Source: FEN-1297 sp964498065 (lineage in GTDB: Bacteria; Bacteroidota; Ignavibacteria; Ignavibacteriales; Ignavibacteriaceae). Taken from it: a DNA stretch of 64,000 nt. Location: contig CAZCFZ010000008.1 of the NCBI GenBank assembly GCA_964498065.1, forward strand, positions 23,278 through 87,277. The letters run 5' to 3'. This document shows positions 1 to 10,900 of the stretch, in pieces (position 1 is the first letter of the stretch; each line of letters begins with the position of its first letter). The notes beneath the pieces were generated by a model. It saw only the letters and a list, made by a program, of their open reading frames with translations. It did not search any database and was not told where the DNA came from. Made by a program: the position numbers and the translations under genes.

Positions 1-1659
1 GCGTATAGGCGAAGTAAAGTGAGTATAATATTTAAATCCTAATCCGTAATGCCCTATATTATTTACAGAATAAACTGCTTTAGCCATTGACCTGATGGCC
101 AGTTCATTTATTAAAGTTTCTTCTTCACTTCCCTTAACATTTTGAATTAATATTTGGAATTGATTTGATCTTGAAGAAGCATTCGGATCAAAAGAATATC
201 CCAACGATTTTACAAACAAAGCAAATTCATTAATTTTTTCGTTATCAGGAAGATCATGCACACGATAGATAAAAGGTTTTGGCTTCCCTTTTGCCGGCAT
301 TCCAAAGTGCTTAGCCGTAATTTTATTAGCTAAGAGCATAAATTCCTCAACCAGCATATTACTGTCTTTAATTTCTTTTCTGTAAATACGGGTTGGATTT
401 CCACTACTATCAAGTTCAAATTTAACTTCGGGAGTATAAAATTCGATACTTCCCTCTTTCAGCCTTTTCCTTCGCAGTGTTTGAGCCAATTTATTCAATA
501 TAAAAATCTCATTTTTAAATTCACCCTCACCACTTTCAATTATCCCTTGTACTTCGTCATAATTAAAACGTCTTTTACTATTTATTATTGTCTTTGCAAT
601 TTCATAGTTTACTATTTTATCGCGCTTTGTTATTTCCACAATTACGGAATAAGTTAATCTATCTTCGGCGGGAACAAGCGAACAAATGTCGGTGGATAAT
701 TTTTCAGGCAGCATAGGAATTACTTTACCGACCAGATACACGCTGTTTCCTCTTTTTAACGCCTGCTTATCAATAGGCGATCCGGATTTTACATAATGAC
801 TAACATCGGCAATATGTATTCCTACGGAATAATTATTATTATCCAATTCTTCGATTGAAAGTGCATCATCAAAATCCTTTGCATCTTCAGGATCAATCGT
901 AAATACTGCTTTATTTCTATAATCCTTTCTTTTGTCAATTTCTTCCCGGGTGATATTAAGTTCGATTTCATTGGCTTCGTGTAAAACCTTTGGCGGAAAT
1001 TTATATATAATATTAAACTCTCTTGCAATTGATGCAATTTCCGTATCGAATGAACCGGCTTTGCCTATAACTTCAATAATTTTACCTTCCGGATTAAGCA
1101 TTGAATTATTCCATGAGATATGCCCTGCAATTACTTTATCGCCTTCTTCAGCTCCGGCTAAATCAGATTTATCGATATAAATGTCTTTATGAACGGCAAT
1201 GTCATCCGGCTCAATAAAATAAAATGATTTTGATTTTTTTAGAGTTCCGACAATTTCCTTTTTATGCCTGTCAATTACCTTAACAATCTGCCCTTCAAAA
1301 TTTTTTCCTTTTTTATTTGCAAACAGAACTGCCTCAACGGTATCACCGTTAAAAGCATTTCCCAAATTCCTGGCAGCAATAAAAATATCTTTCATTCTCG
1401 AATTTTTTAAAACAACAAAGCCGTAGCTCCCATTAACAATCTGCAAAACTCCCGTAACTTTGTTTGTCTCCGGCAGGTTATTTAATTTATATTTTTTACC
1501 TTTTTTTATTAAGAAATTTTCCTGGTAAAGATCATAAAGGAGAGATTTTAATGAGCTGTACTCGTGATCGGAATCGATATTTAGTTTTTTTGCAATTTCT
1601 TTGCTTTTAAATTCTCTGCCGGGATTTTTTTTAAAGAAGGAAATGATTTTCTTTTTCAT
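1..1659 (-). CDS. rnr: Ribonuclease R, 3' end cut by window edge
   Basis: This is a 3'-5' exoribonuclease of the RNB family, acting on structured RNA in the cytoplasm. The 553 visible codons begin with a winged-helix-like N-terminus, followed by cold-shock-type RNA-binding segments. The RNB catalytic core starts near residue 255 with D-P-E-D-A-K-D-F-D-D-A-L-S, whose aspartates bind the catalytic metal. The reading frame leaves the window at the conserved H-F-T-S-P-I-R motif, so the end of the RNB domain and the C-terminal S1 domain are missing here. Its ATG at 1659 shares its A with the TAA stop of tamB (TAATG), which points to translational coupling with the upstream gene. The family call is firm; RNase R rather than RNase II rests on the N-terminal winged-helix region. 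Confidence 0.93.
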   Translation of the reverse strand, partial: MKKKIISFFKKNPGREFKSKEIAKKLNIDSDHEYSSLKSLLYDLYQENFLIKKGKKYKLNNLPETNKVTGVLQIVNGSYGFVVLKNSRMKDIFIAARNLGNAFNGDTVEAVLFANKKGKNFEGQIVKVIDRHKKEIVGTLKKSKSFYFIEPDDIAVHKDIYIDKSDLAGAEEGDKVIAGHISWNNSMLNPEGKIIEVIGKAGSFDTEIASIAREFNIIYKFPPKVLHEANEIELNITREEIDKRKDYRNKAVFTIDPEDAKDFDDALSIEELDNNNYSVGIHIADVSHYVKSGSPIDKQALKRGNSVYLVGKVIPMLPEKLSTDICSLVPAEDRLTYSVIVEITKRDKIVNYEIAKTIINSKRRFNYDEVQGIIESGEGEFKNEIFILNKLAQTLRRKRLKEGSIEFYTPEVKFELDSSGNPTRIYRKEIKDSNMLVEEFMLLANKITAKHFGMPAKGKPKPFIYRVHDLPDNEKINEFALFVKSLGYSFDPNASSRSNQFQILIQNVKGSEEETLINELAIRSMAKAVYSVNNIGHYGLGFKYYTHFTSPIR

Positions 1660-4600
1660 TAAAATTCAAACCTGTATTTTAAGCCGAGTTCGTTTATCAT
1701 CTCGTTAGATATGCTCGTTTGAGTAACTGCATCTTTCCTTTCCAAACGTATAACAAAATTTTGAATAATCGGAATTTCTATCATTACATTGGCCTGGCTA
1801 AAATCCTGAAATACGGAAGTTGCCCCTCCGGTTGCTCCTCCGATTGAATAGCGGACATTTTTTACCTTACCAACTAAATTAAATTTAGTTATTGAACCTA
1901 CGTTTCTTAACTCAACACCGCCCACAACACCGCCGGAAACTTGATTTAAAACTCCGCCTAACAGTGATCCAGCCATGGAAGCAGTAGTGCTTGAAGTAAT
2001 ACCGCTTAAGGCATTTGACGGACCATTTCCAGATTGAGATTGCTGCGCAGTAAAATCATTGGCAAATTTATTGAATAAAATAAATATTATAGCATCGGTA
2101 ACATCTTTAGTGGGATCAGGTTTATTATTAGCGATGTTTTCAGATCCAACATAAACTTTTATACTATTCTTACTTTGAGTAAGATTTTTTGAAAGATCAC
2201 TTAACGGGCCGCTAAGTTTAATTGTAACTTCAACTTGCTCTTCTTTATTTTCCTGATTAGGCGGTGTATAATAATTTGTGTAGGTTGCCAGAATATTCAA
2301 ATTCGGATTATTTATTTGACTCTCAAACCGGATGGACCCTGTTGCTTCAAAAGTTTTAAATAACTGCAAAGTAGAACCTTCCAATAAATTCAATTCTCCC
2401 TGAGTATTCGACCTTCCTCCAATATTATCATATTGAAGGTTTCCACGTATAACCGCTGTTAGGCTCTGGTCAAATTCCCTTGAAAGTACAAATTTTATGG
2501 TAGCCTCATTCTGTACTTTAATATTTACACTATATCCCAATGTACCTGTTTTCTCTTTGGATTCTTCTATGTTTCCGGCGTTCATTTTGTTGGAAAGTTC
2601 AATTAAATTTTCAAATTCTCTTTCATTTTTATTTATTTTAGTCGAGTCCACTACATACCTGTAAAAAATATTATCGCCAGAACCTTGATATGCAGACTGT
2701 CTCGGCGGGAAAGTAAGCTTTGCTTCTTTTACTACTATGGGAACATTAATAAATGATCCTTTTGAATCCATATTATAGGTAATTTCATTATTTGTCTGAA
2801 TAACCAGATCACCGTACAAACTCGGGCTTACTGCCTTGGAATTCTCACTCAAAACTTTCAAGCTGCCCCCAATTTCAGCACTCATTGAGGCTATTTCAAA
2901 ATTATTTAGATTTATGTTTCCGCTTCCCGTAATAACTCCTCCGCCCGGAGTCCCGGAAGCATTAGCTATTAACAAACTATCAATAGCTATTTTATGATTT
3001 TTAATATTTAACTTAATGCCTCCCGTATATTGCAGATTATTTACATTAGCCCGGAAACCTAAATTATTAATTTCTATTTGTCCCGCAGGATTTAAATTTG
3101 AAGGTGTGCCGGTTAAAACTAAGTCTGCTTTTAGTCTGCCGTTTAGCTGGCTTATTTGCGGAACTATATTACCAAGGGTACCTAAATCAAAATCTTTTGC
3201 ATTTAAAGTTAAATTGATTGGTCTAGATTTTTTAAATCTCTCTTTAACACCTGTAAATGCAAGGTCAATAGGAACGTTGCCTGATATTTTAAGTGCAGGC
3301 ATATTTTTATATATGAGTGAGTCTAAAAATCTTACATCAACGGATAAGTTTTGGTTTTTATAAGAAAGGTTGCTAACAAGTGATCCGAATACATTTTTTC
3401 TGAATCTAACGCTGTCTGCTGCAAAATTCAGATCCATTATAGGATCAGCATAATTCCCCCTAATCTCAGCATTCATATGAACATTTGCACCAAGACTATT
3501 TTCTGACTTATTATTCAAAAGATTGGTTGTAATGTCACTTCCGCTAAAATTTTTTATTGCAAGTTTTAAATCCTGGTTGCCGTTTCTTAACAGTAAACCG
3601 TTCATGCTGATTTCGCCGTTATTTCTTACAAGTTTAAAGTGATCTACGGAAATTTTATCCCTGGAAAAATTTATTTTCACATTACCGCTGTTTATGAGCG
3701 CAAAATTATTATACTTAAAATTAAGCGTATCCAGATTCAATTTAATAATATCATCCGTCAGGTCAATATTTCCGTCAATACTTGTTTCGATATTTTCTTT
3801 AAGCCGGCCGGAAAAATTTACATCAACTATATTTTTCGATAATTTTACATAAAGGTTAATATTATGAAAATCACCGCCTTCATAAATTCTGTCTGCCGTT
3901 AATTTTAGACTGCCTTTTATATCAGAAAGTGATTTAGCATTGTAATCATTCGAAAGATTTAATCCAATGTTAAAATTTGAAAGGAAAAAGATATTGCCGG
4001 CATCCAAATATTTTAAATAATTAAGATTAGTATTAACAGACATTTGTATTCCCTGAGTATCTGTTTTAACTTCGCCGCTCATATCACCATCCAAACTTAG
4101 CTGGTTGCTGCCCAATAATAGCGAAAGCAAGTCGAAATTTTTAAATTCGATAGTATATTTAAATGATGAAGCCGAATCAATCACCATCTGCTCAGGTTTC
4201 TGACTCTGCAGTACGGCAACACCTGCAGCTAATTGACGGGTAAAACTTGAATCCGGGTTGGTTATATTATAAATTTTTGATTTAACGGCTTGTACCAATA
4301 CCCCTGCCTCATCGGCAAGAAGACTAACCGAATTCTGAATTGAGTATTTTCCTATAATGGTTATGTCGGCAAGATCCGAGATTATATTTATTACTCTCTC
4401 GCCGTTATCGTTGCTGCGAATATCAAATATTGCACGGGCATTATTGATATTAACTCCTTTAATCATGGATTTGTTCAATTCCATTGTCAAGAAAAGGCTT
4501 GTCTTTTCAAGATTGAAATTATCGCCGCTTCCATCCATCTTAAAATTCAAATTACTTTTCAAAGAAGAGTCATGCGTAAAATCTGCTAAATTCAGATTCC

Positions 4601-6194
4601 TAACCCTACCCTTTAATTCATACGACGGTTTATTTTGATTTACAAAATTAAAAGAGCCATTTAAATCCGCACCGGTAGTATCGGAGGAGGAAATTAAATT
4701 AAATGCAATATTCTTTTTTGAAGCATTAGCCGTAAATCTTAAGGTATCAATTTTATTTCCAGCAAATGTTGAGCCGTCGGCAATAAACTTTAATGATGAA
4801 TTAAGCTTTTGCGGAGAGAATCCGCTGCCTTTCATTTTAATATTGGAATTTAAATTTGTAATGATCCCGGTAAATGGGAAGAGATTCAAGTTATTTGTTT
4901 TTAAATTTATGTTATATGACGGATTTGCTTTTTTGAAATTCATCGAAGCATCAAGATGAGCGGTCCCGCCGGCCATTGCTAAAAATGCAGTTGAATTAAA
5001 ATTAAGCGGATTACCTTGAAAATTTAGAGTATCAAAACGAACTATTCCCAGATTTTTAAATGCCGGAATACCGATTGAAGGAAGTAATTGATGTATATCC
5101 GATTGGTTTACTTGCGAATCGAAAAACGAAGTGGAAATAAACATTCTACCGGGCTCTAATAAATTTCTTACTTCTCCTTTAGCTTTCAGTGAAGTATTAA
5201 GATAATTTACATCCAGATGTCTTATAATTAATTGTCTAAAGTTCCCATAAGATTCCAAATTGACATAAGCTGTTCCCTGTAATATTTTTGTAGGAGCAAT
5301 AAAAGAAGACAAATCATTAAAATTAAATTTTTTAGCTTTCAAATTAATATTAAGCCTCGCCCTATCGATTTTTGAAAATGCAGTACTATCGAATAAATTA
5401 AAATCTTTTAGTTGAGCGCTTAGCGATAGATCTGTTGAATCGGTAATTAGGTTAAAACTGTTAACAAGTATTACCTTAGGACTAACAAAAAATTCACCGG
5501 TAAAATTTTTTAGATCAAAATTCTTCAGGTTAGGCTGAAAAGAGAATTTATCAATCTTCAATTTATATTCATTGTTTTTTATATCTGCCGAGGCACTTAG
5601 AGAAAGGTTTAAATTATTAATTCTTAAGTCATGTAAGTTGAGACTGCTGTATACCTGATTACTTTCTACTTTGTTATAATCTTGAAGTCTGAAATTAATA
5701 TTCTTCAAATTTAAATCCGGAACTTCTATCTTAAACGGAAATTTTGAATGTGAAGTATCTTTCGGAGAAGGCGGAAATAACTTTGAAACATTTAAATCTC
5801 CCGATTGATCAACCTTAAAAGCAACCTTTGCATCGGAAATTAAAATTTTTCTGACGAAGATTCTTTTAAAAAATATTTGCAACGGACTGGTTTTTACTTC
5901 AATAAGTTTTGCATTAAGTAATGTATCCTGTCCCATATTAATTTCTGTATTTCTTAAAATGAGGGAAGTAAAAATCGTACCGTCTATTTTACCTATATTT
6001 AAATGCCCGTTTAATTCCTTATTAGCCAGAGTAATTACATTCTCTCTAAGATAATTCCGGAAAGTCGATGTTTGACTAAAGCCGAAAGCTATTAGAAAGA
6101 GAAAGAGTATAAATATCCCGATATATAAGAATACATTAACAATTCTATGAAAGAGCGTTCGCTTTTTTAATATTTTTTCTTTGTTTTTTTTCAA
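1659..6194 (-). CDS. tamB: TamB-like inter-membrane AsmA/DUF490 protein
   Basis: The 1511-residue protein has a basic N-terminus and one membrane helix at about residues 13-38, followed by a very long region of short beta-strand repeats rich in N, L, D and S. It ends in a TamB/DUF490 C-terminal domain with glycine-rich turns (G-G-V-V-G-G-V-E-L-R) and a terminal aromatic (Y-R-F-E-F) typical of outer-membrane contact. Members of this family bridge the periplasm and serve outer-membrane protein assembly or phospholipid transport. The gene lies 122 bp after the heptose gene hldC and is translationally coupled to rnr by a TAATG overlap. No TamA homologue is adjacent; the bamA gene at 19393-21885 is the nearest Omp85 partner. 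The length is usual for the family. Confidence 0.88.
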   Translation of the reverse strand: MKKNKEKILKKRTLFHRIVNVFLYIGIFILFLFLIAFGFSQTSTFRNYLRENVITLANKELNGHLNIGKIDGTIFTSLILRNTEINMGQDTLLNAKLIEVKTSPLQIFFKRIFVRKILISDAKVAFKVDQSGDLNVSKLFPPSPKDTSHSKFPFKIEVPDLNLKNINFRLQDYNKVESNQVYSSLNLHDLRINNLNLSLSASADIKNNEYKLKIDKFSFQPNLKNFDLKNFTGEFFVSPKVILVNSFNLITDSTDLSLSAQLKDFNLFDSTAFSKIDRARLNINLKAKKFNFNDLSSFIAPTKILQGTAYVNLESYGNFRQLIIRHLDVNYLNTSLKAKGEVRNLLEPGRMFISTSFFDSQVNQSDIHQLLPSIGIPAFKNLGIVRFDTLNFQGNPLNFNSTAFLAMAGGTAHLDASMNFKKANPSYNINLKTNNLNLFPFTGIITNLNSNIKMKGSGFSPQKLNSSLKFIADGSTFAGNKIDTLRFTANASKKNIAFNLISSSDTTGADLNGSFNFVNQNKPSYELKGRVRNLNLADFTHDSSLKSNLNFKMDGSGDNFNLEKTSLFLTMELNKSMIKGVNINNARAIFDIRSNDNGERVINIISDLADITIIGKYSIQNSVSLLADEAGVLVQAVKSKIYNITNPDSSFTRQLAAGVAVLQSQKPEQMVIDSASSFKYTIEFKNFDLLSLLLGSNQLSLDGDMSGEVKTDTQGIQMSVNTNLNYLKYLDAGNIFFLSNFNIGLNLSNDYNAKSLSDIKGSLKLTADRIYEGGDFHNINLYVKLSKNIVDVNFSGRLKENIETSIDGNIDLTDDIIKLNLDTLNFKYNNFALINSGNVKINFSRDKISVDHFKLVRNNGEISMNGLLLRNGNQDLKLAIKNFSGSDITTNLLNNKSENSLGANVHMNAEIRGNYADPIMDLNFAADSVRFRKNVFGSLVSNLSYKNQNLSVDVRFLDSLIYKNMPALKISGNVPIDLAFTGVKERFKKSRPINLTLNAKDFDLGTLGNIVPQISQLNGRLKADLVLTGTPSNLNPAGQIEINNLGFRANVNNLQYTGGIKLNIKNHKIAIDSLLIANASGTPGGGVITGSGNINLNNFEIASMSAEIGGSLKVLSENSKAVSPSLYGDLVIQTNNEITYNMDSKGSFINVPIVVKEAKLTFPPRQSAYQGSGDNIFYRYVVDSTKINKNEREFENLIELSNKMNAGNIEESKEKTGTLGYSVNIKVQNEATIKFVLSREFDQSLTAVIRGNLQYDNIGGRSNTQGELNLLEGSTLQLFKTFEATGSIRFESQINNPNLNILATYTNYYTPPNQENKEEQVEVTIKLSGPLSDLSKNLTQSKNSIKVYVGSENIANNKPDPTKDVTDAIIFILFNKFANDFTAQQSQSGNGPSNALSGITSSTTASMAGSLLGGVLNQVSGGVVGGVELRNVGSITKFNLVGKVKNVRYSIGGATGGATSVFQDFSQANVMIEIPIIQNFVIRLERKDAVTQTSISNEMINELGLKYRFEF

Positions 6195-6316
6195 GAGATA
6201 AACGAAAGAGAATTAATTATAACATTCATTGACTTATTTTAATGAAAGCCAATATAAATTCAATGTGTCTTTTAGTTAAGATATTATTCTTTATTATATC
6301 AGACTAAAAGTAATTC

Positions 6317-6802
6317 TTAATTTTTACTTTTATATCTATCTAAAATGGATTTAATTATATTCGAAGTTGACTGATTATTTACAAACTCTATGGTTTTAAC
6401 TTCTCCGCCTCCGGCTTCAACAATATCTCTGCCTATAATTTTATCCATCGGCCAGTCTGCACCTTTTACTAAAATGTCCGGGATGAGTTCCCGAATCAAC
6501 CGTGCAGGAGTATCTTCATCAAATATGGTTACATAGTTCACTGGTTTTAAATTCGACAAAATAAACACTCTTTCATTTTCCAGTAATATAGGACGCTTAT
6601 CTCCTTTTATTCTGCTCACGGAAGCATCACTGTTCAATCCTACAATTAAAACGTCTCCTAACGCTTTTGCTTTTGAAAGATAATCGACATGACCTGCATG
6701 TATAAGATCGAAACAGCCGTTTGTAAAAACCACTTTAAGATTTTCTTCTTTTAGTTTTCTGCGGATAGCTTTTATTTCTTCTAAAGTTTTTAATCCGTCC
6801 AT
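6317..6802 (-). CDS. hldC: D-glycero-beta-D-manno-heptose 1-phosphate adenylyltransferase
   Basis: This is a nucleotidyltransferase of 161 residues that would activate heptose 1-phosphate to ADP-heptose for lipopolysaccharide core synthesis. The cytidylyltransferase-like signature F-T-N-G-C-F-D-L-I-H-A-G-H is at residues 25-37, and the second substrate motif N-N-Q-S-T-S-N-I-I is near the C-terminus. In Escherichia coli this activity is the C-terminal half of HldE; here it is a separate gene (also called rfaE2). Its ATG overlaps the stop codon of hldA by one base (TAATG at 6802), so the two halves of the classical fusion are still translated in tandem. Confidence 0.92.
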   Translation of the reverse strand: MDGLKTLEEIKAIRRKLKEENLKVVFTNGCFDLIHAGHVDYLSKAKALGDVLIVGLNSDASVSRIKGDKRPILLENERVFILSNLKPVNYVTIFDEDTPARLIRELIPDILVKGADWPMDKIIGRDIVEAGGGEVKTIEFVNNQSTSNIIKSILDRYKSKN

Positions 6803-7794
6803 TATCTTTCTTCCAAAACAGTATCGAATAACTTATCAAGCTCAATCGGGACGATACCCACTTCTTCACAAACCAAACCGCCGGCATAATTAGCAAGGTA
6901 GGAGGCTTCCATAATATTTGCACCTGTAGCAATAGCCATTGTTAATGTTGAAATAACCGTATCACCTGCACCCGAAACATCAGCTACTTTACGCGCTTTT
7001 GTAGGCATGCGTTTTTCCGCCATTCCCTTTTCGAAAACCGCAATACCGCCTTCGCCAAGAGTAAGCAGAATATTTTTTGCATTTAATTTTTCAAGAAGTT
7101 TTCTGCCGACTTCGGAAATATCTTCGTCGTTTTTAATTTTTATGCCAAGAACATCTTCAGCCTCTTTACGATTGGGTTTAAAAACAGTTACATTTTTATA
7201 TGCAAAGAAATTATTAAACTTGGGATCAACAGTTATAAGAATTTTATTATTATTAGCTAAGGTTATTATCTTTTCGATTAATGAAGGAGTAAGGACTCCT
7301 TTGTTATAATCCTGTAAAATTATTCCGTCAAGTTGCTTGATATTTTCCCGAATATAATTAAAAACCTTATTTTGAGTTTCTTTATTCAGATACTGCTTAC
7401 TTTCTTTATCTATCCTTACTACATGCTGACTGTCGGCGATAACCCTTGTTTTTGCAGTTGTCGGTCTCGATTCATCGACGATTATTCCATCATCTATAAT
7501 TCCGCTTTCAGTTATTAATGAAGAAAAAATTGTTCCGTAATTATCATATCCAATAACACCGATAGGTCTTGGTATACCTCCCAGTTTCAGTATGTTTAAT
7601 GCAACATTTGCAGCTCCGCCGAATCTATAAAATTCATTTTCTACTTCCACAACAGGAACCGGAGCTTCGGGAGAAATTCTTTTTACATCACCCCGGAAAT
7701 AACAATCGAGCATCATATCGCCCACAACTGCTATTTTTAATCCTTTAAATTTTGATTTTAATGTATTAAGCCTTTTAGTAGAAAGATTTACCAT
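6802..7794 (-). CDS. hldA: D-glycero-beta-D-manno-heptose-7-phosphate kinase
   Basis: This is a PfkB-family sugar kinase of 330 residues, matching the N-terminal half of HldE (RfaE1). Near the start it carries V-G-D-M-M-L-D-C-Y and then R-I-S-P-E-A-P-V-P-V-V, characteristic of heptose-7-phosphate kinases. The PfkB ATP-binding and catalytic motif D-V-S-G-A-G-D-T-V, with its base Asp, is near residue 270. It phosphorylates D-glycero-D-manno-heptose 7-phosphate at O1, the step before HldC, which follows with a one-base overlap. About 140 bp of non-coding DNA, including the terminator of the T9SS gene, separate it from the upstream gene, so it probably starts its own transcript. Confidence 0.93.
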   Translation of the reverse strand: MVNLSTKRLNTLKSKFKGLKIAVVGDMMLDCYFRGDVKRISPEAPVPVVEVENEFYRFGGAANVALNILKLGGIPRPIGVIGYDNYGTIFSSLITESGIIDDGIIVDESRPTTAKTRVIADSQHVVRIDKESKQYLNKETQNKVFNYIRENIKQLDGIILQDYNKGVLTPSLIEKIITLANNNKILITVDPKFNNFFAYKNVTVFKPNRKEAEDVLGIKIKNDEDISEVGRKLLEKLNAKNILLTLGEGGIAVFEKGMAEKRMPTKARKVADVSGAGDTVISTLTMAIATGANIMEASYLANYAGGLVCEEVGIVPIELDKLFDTVLEER

Positions 7795-7880
7795 TATTTA
7801 ATAATCCATTAGTTTAAAAGAATAAAAGTAAAGATAATGATAAAATCTTTTGAGTAAAAGTTAGATATTTGCGGGTAATA

Positions 7881-7912
7881 AAAGAAAAAGGGAGCTAAAA
7901 ACTAGCTCCCTT
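7881..7912 (-). terminator. Rho-independent terminator after the T9SS cargo gene
   Basis: A perfect 10-bp stem (AAGGGAGCTA with TAGCTCCCTT) encloses a 5-base loop. On the minus strand it is followed by a T-rich run (TTTTTCTTTT). It begins 20 bp past the stop codon of the gene at 7932-11369. Confidence 0.85.
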
Positions 7913-7931
7913 AATTGAAATTTTTACTGGG

Positions 7932-10900
7932 TTATTTCATTAAAATTAATTTTTTAGCCGATTGGAAATTTTGTTTTCCATCCGTCGATTTAACATCAAT
8001 TGTATAGAAATAAACACCGGAAGCTAAATTTAATGCATTAAAAACAACTTCATGATAGCCGGTTTGTTCTACATTATTAACTAAAGTTGTTACTAATTGA
8101 CCTAGTAAATTATATACAGACAATTTTACTTTAGATTCGGAAGGAAGAGCATATCTAATAGTAGTTGACGGGTTAAACGGATTAGGATAATTTTGACTTA
8201 ATGAGAATTCTTTTGGAACATTATTTAATCCGTTGTTCTTAAAGCCGGTAACCCATCCGGTAGAATCTGCAAATTCTATGTCATCAAGATAATAAGCGCC
8301 AGAATTTGCATAAACACCTATTCTGATAAGTACATTCTTCGTTCTAAAATCATGATCAGCTAGGGCTAGGGAATATAAACCATGTGTATAATCTCCGCTA
8401 AAGTACTGCTGTGGAAATTTATACCAATTTTGCCCTCCGTCACTAGAAGCATCCAAGCGGTAATAGCCGCCGCCGCCATCATTCCTTTTCACCCAGAAAG
8501 AAACATATGGTTTAGGTGCATTTGATAAATCTGTTACTCCTCTTAAAGTAATAAAATTCCACTGGCCATTGTTCTGTGGGCAATACCAAACTTGTTGACC
8601 GCTACGGGCATTTGCAATACTAATTTTATATATGCCGGCAATCCAATATGTTTTAGAATCGCTATCTACTTCAACACTATCGATAAATGGTATAGCGGTA
8701 ATTTTCTTATTGTCCATAATTTGAATATCATCCAAATGCCATCCATCCTGCTGAATCCCAGGTCCATTTGAGCCGACAGTAAATCTTAAAAATGCTGCAG
8801 ACTGTTGCGAAAGAGCGCCTAAGTCAAATTCTTCTGCTTCCCAAATACCGCCGCTATTTCCGGTAAATGATGCTAAAGGAATATTAACATCAGTACCATT
8901 ACCCCAAGTAGAATTATCAGAAGAATAATCGACGTAGCCATAATCATAGTTTTGTTCAAATGAATATTTATGGTTAAACTTAAGCAGCGGCCTTACAATT
9001 GAGGATAAATTCATTTGAACTACTAATCTTCTATCTGAATTTGCAGCATAATTGCCATTAGGAGAATCTTCAAATGCGTGAGTTTTAGAATGTGATGTAT
9101 CTGCAGAATCCGCCTGAGTAACAGTCCATGGAATATCTGCTGCCCATTTATAATCAGTATCTTCAGTACCTTCAAAAGTTTCTGTAAATGGTGCAACTTC
9201 GGGTATAACATTAAATTGAGTTTTATTATCTGCTTTATCTGAACCTTGATTTACAAGTTGCTGTGAATCTTGTTCATAAATCTTTGCATAGTATGTGGTA
9301 TTATTTGCAAACGTTAAATCAGTTAGAATAGTATCTGTAGTATTTTGATTTGTTATATCAAAAACCCTACTCTCATAGTGTCCATTTATTTCAGTAGGAG
9401 CGTAAAATCCTACATTATCGGTGCTATTGTTGTTATCATTATTTAGTTTATTTTGATCTGTAGATACAACAATCCTATAAAAACTAAAATCACTAGCAGT
9501 TGATTTACCCCACTTAAACTCCATTCCATTATTTGTAGGATTGAGCATTACAAATGATTGAGGAGTAGGTGCATTATCAATTAGAATATCATCAATATAA
9601 TATTTACCGGAAGGAGCATAACAGCCTATTCTTACCATAACATTGTTTTCCCTATAATTATATAAAGACGCCTGTATCCTGATATAACTACCACTAAAAT
9701 ATGTTTGATTTCTTATTGAATGCCAACTAATACCACCGTCATCTGAAGCTTCAACCCTTACATATCCTCCACTTTTATCATCTCTTTGTACCCAAAATTG
9801 AATATATGGATTTGGAGTACTCGACAAATTAATCGGACCTCCTAGAGTTAAATTTTCCCAATCATCATCTGGACCGCTACATTGTGGTAAATACCATACC
9901 TGGCTATCTCCAGAATGATCACCAGCTATTTTTATACTCCAAGCCCCTGGTATCCATTTCTTTTGAGAAGTGGTATCAACACTTACATCATCAAAAAATG
10001 GGAATGCTGTAGTTCTGGTATTATTATAGATTTGAATATCATCTAGATGCCATCCATCTTGCTGAACACCAGCACCATTCGAAGTAGTTTTGAATGCTAT
10101 TAAACCACCTGAAGTGCCTTTAAGTATCCCAGCATCAAAATCCCTTGTTTCCCATAATCCCCCGGTGCTCCCAGTAAAACTTGCAAGTTTGGTCCAGTGA
10201 CCACCATCGTCAGAAGACATATAAAGACTACCAAAATCATAATTCTGCTCATAAGAATATTTTTGGTTAAATCTTAGAACAGGTTGCTGTATGTTGCCGA
10301 AATTCACCTTCATTACTAAATTTCTATCAGCATTAGCTGGATAGTTTCCGCCTGGTGAATCTTCATAAGCATGAGTAGCGCTATGCCCAGCATCCGAAGC
10401 ATCATCGGTAGTAATTGCCCAGGGAATATCAGCTGCTAATTTATAACTCGATTCAAAAGTTTCCGTAAAAGGTGCCGTCTCTGTTGTCATTGTAAATGTT
10501 GTTGTTGCATCGGCCCTATCAGATCCTTGATTTACAAGTTGCAGAGTATCCTGTTCATAAATCTTACCATAATATATTGAATTAGTAAAAGTAAGGTCAG
10601 TTAAAACAGTATCTATTGTTGCTTTATTAGTAATATCAAAAACTCTTGTTTCAGTACGTGCATTTATATCTGTTTCAGCATAGAAGCCTAGAGTACCATT
10701 ATAATTATTAAGATCATTATTTAGCATGTTTTGGTTAGTTGATAAAACGATTCTATAAAAACCAAAATCACTTGCAGTTGACTGTCCCCATTTCACTTCC
10801 AATCCGTTATTAGTAGGATTAAGCAACACAAATGACTGAGGAGTTGGTGCATTATCAATTAATATATCATCAACATAAATTGAAGAACCTGTATAGCAGC

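Noticed and set aside
3016..3363. Plus-strand ORF inside tamB
   Set aside because: It is one of many antisense frames inside the long tamB gene and encodes no recognised motif; the same holds for other frames opposite large genes.
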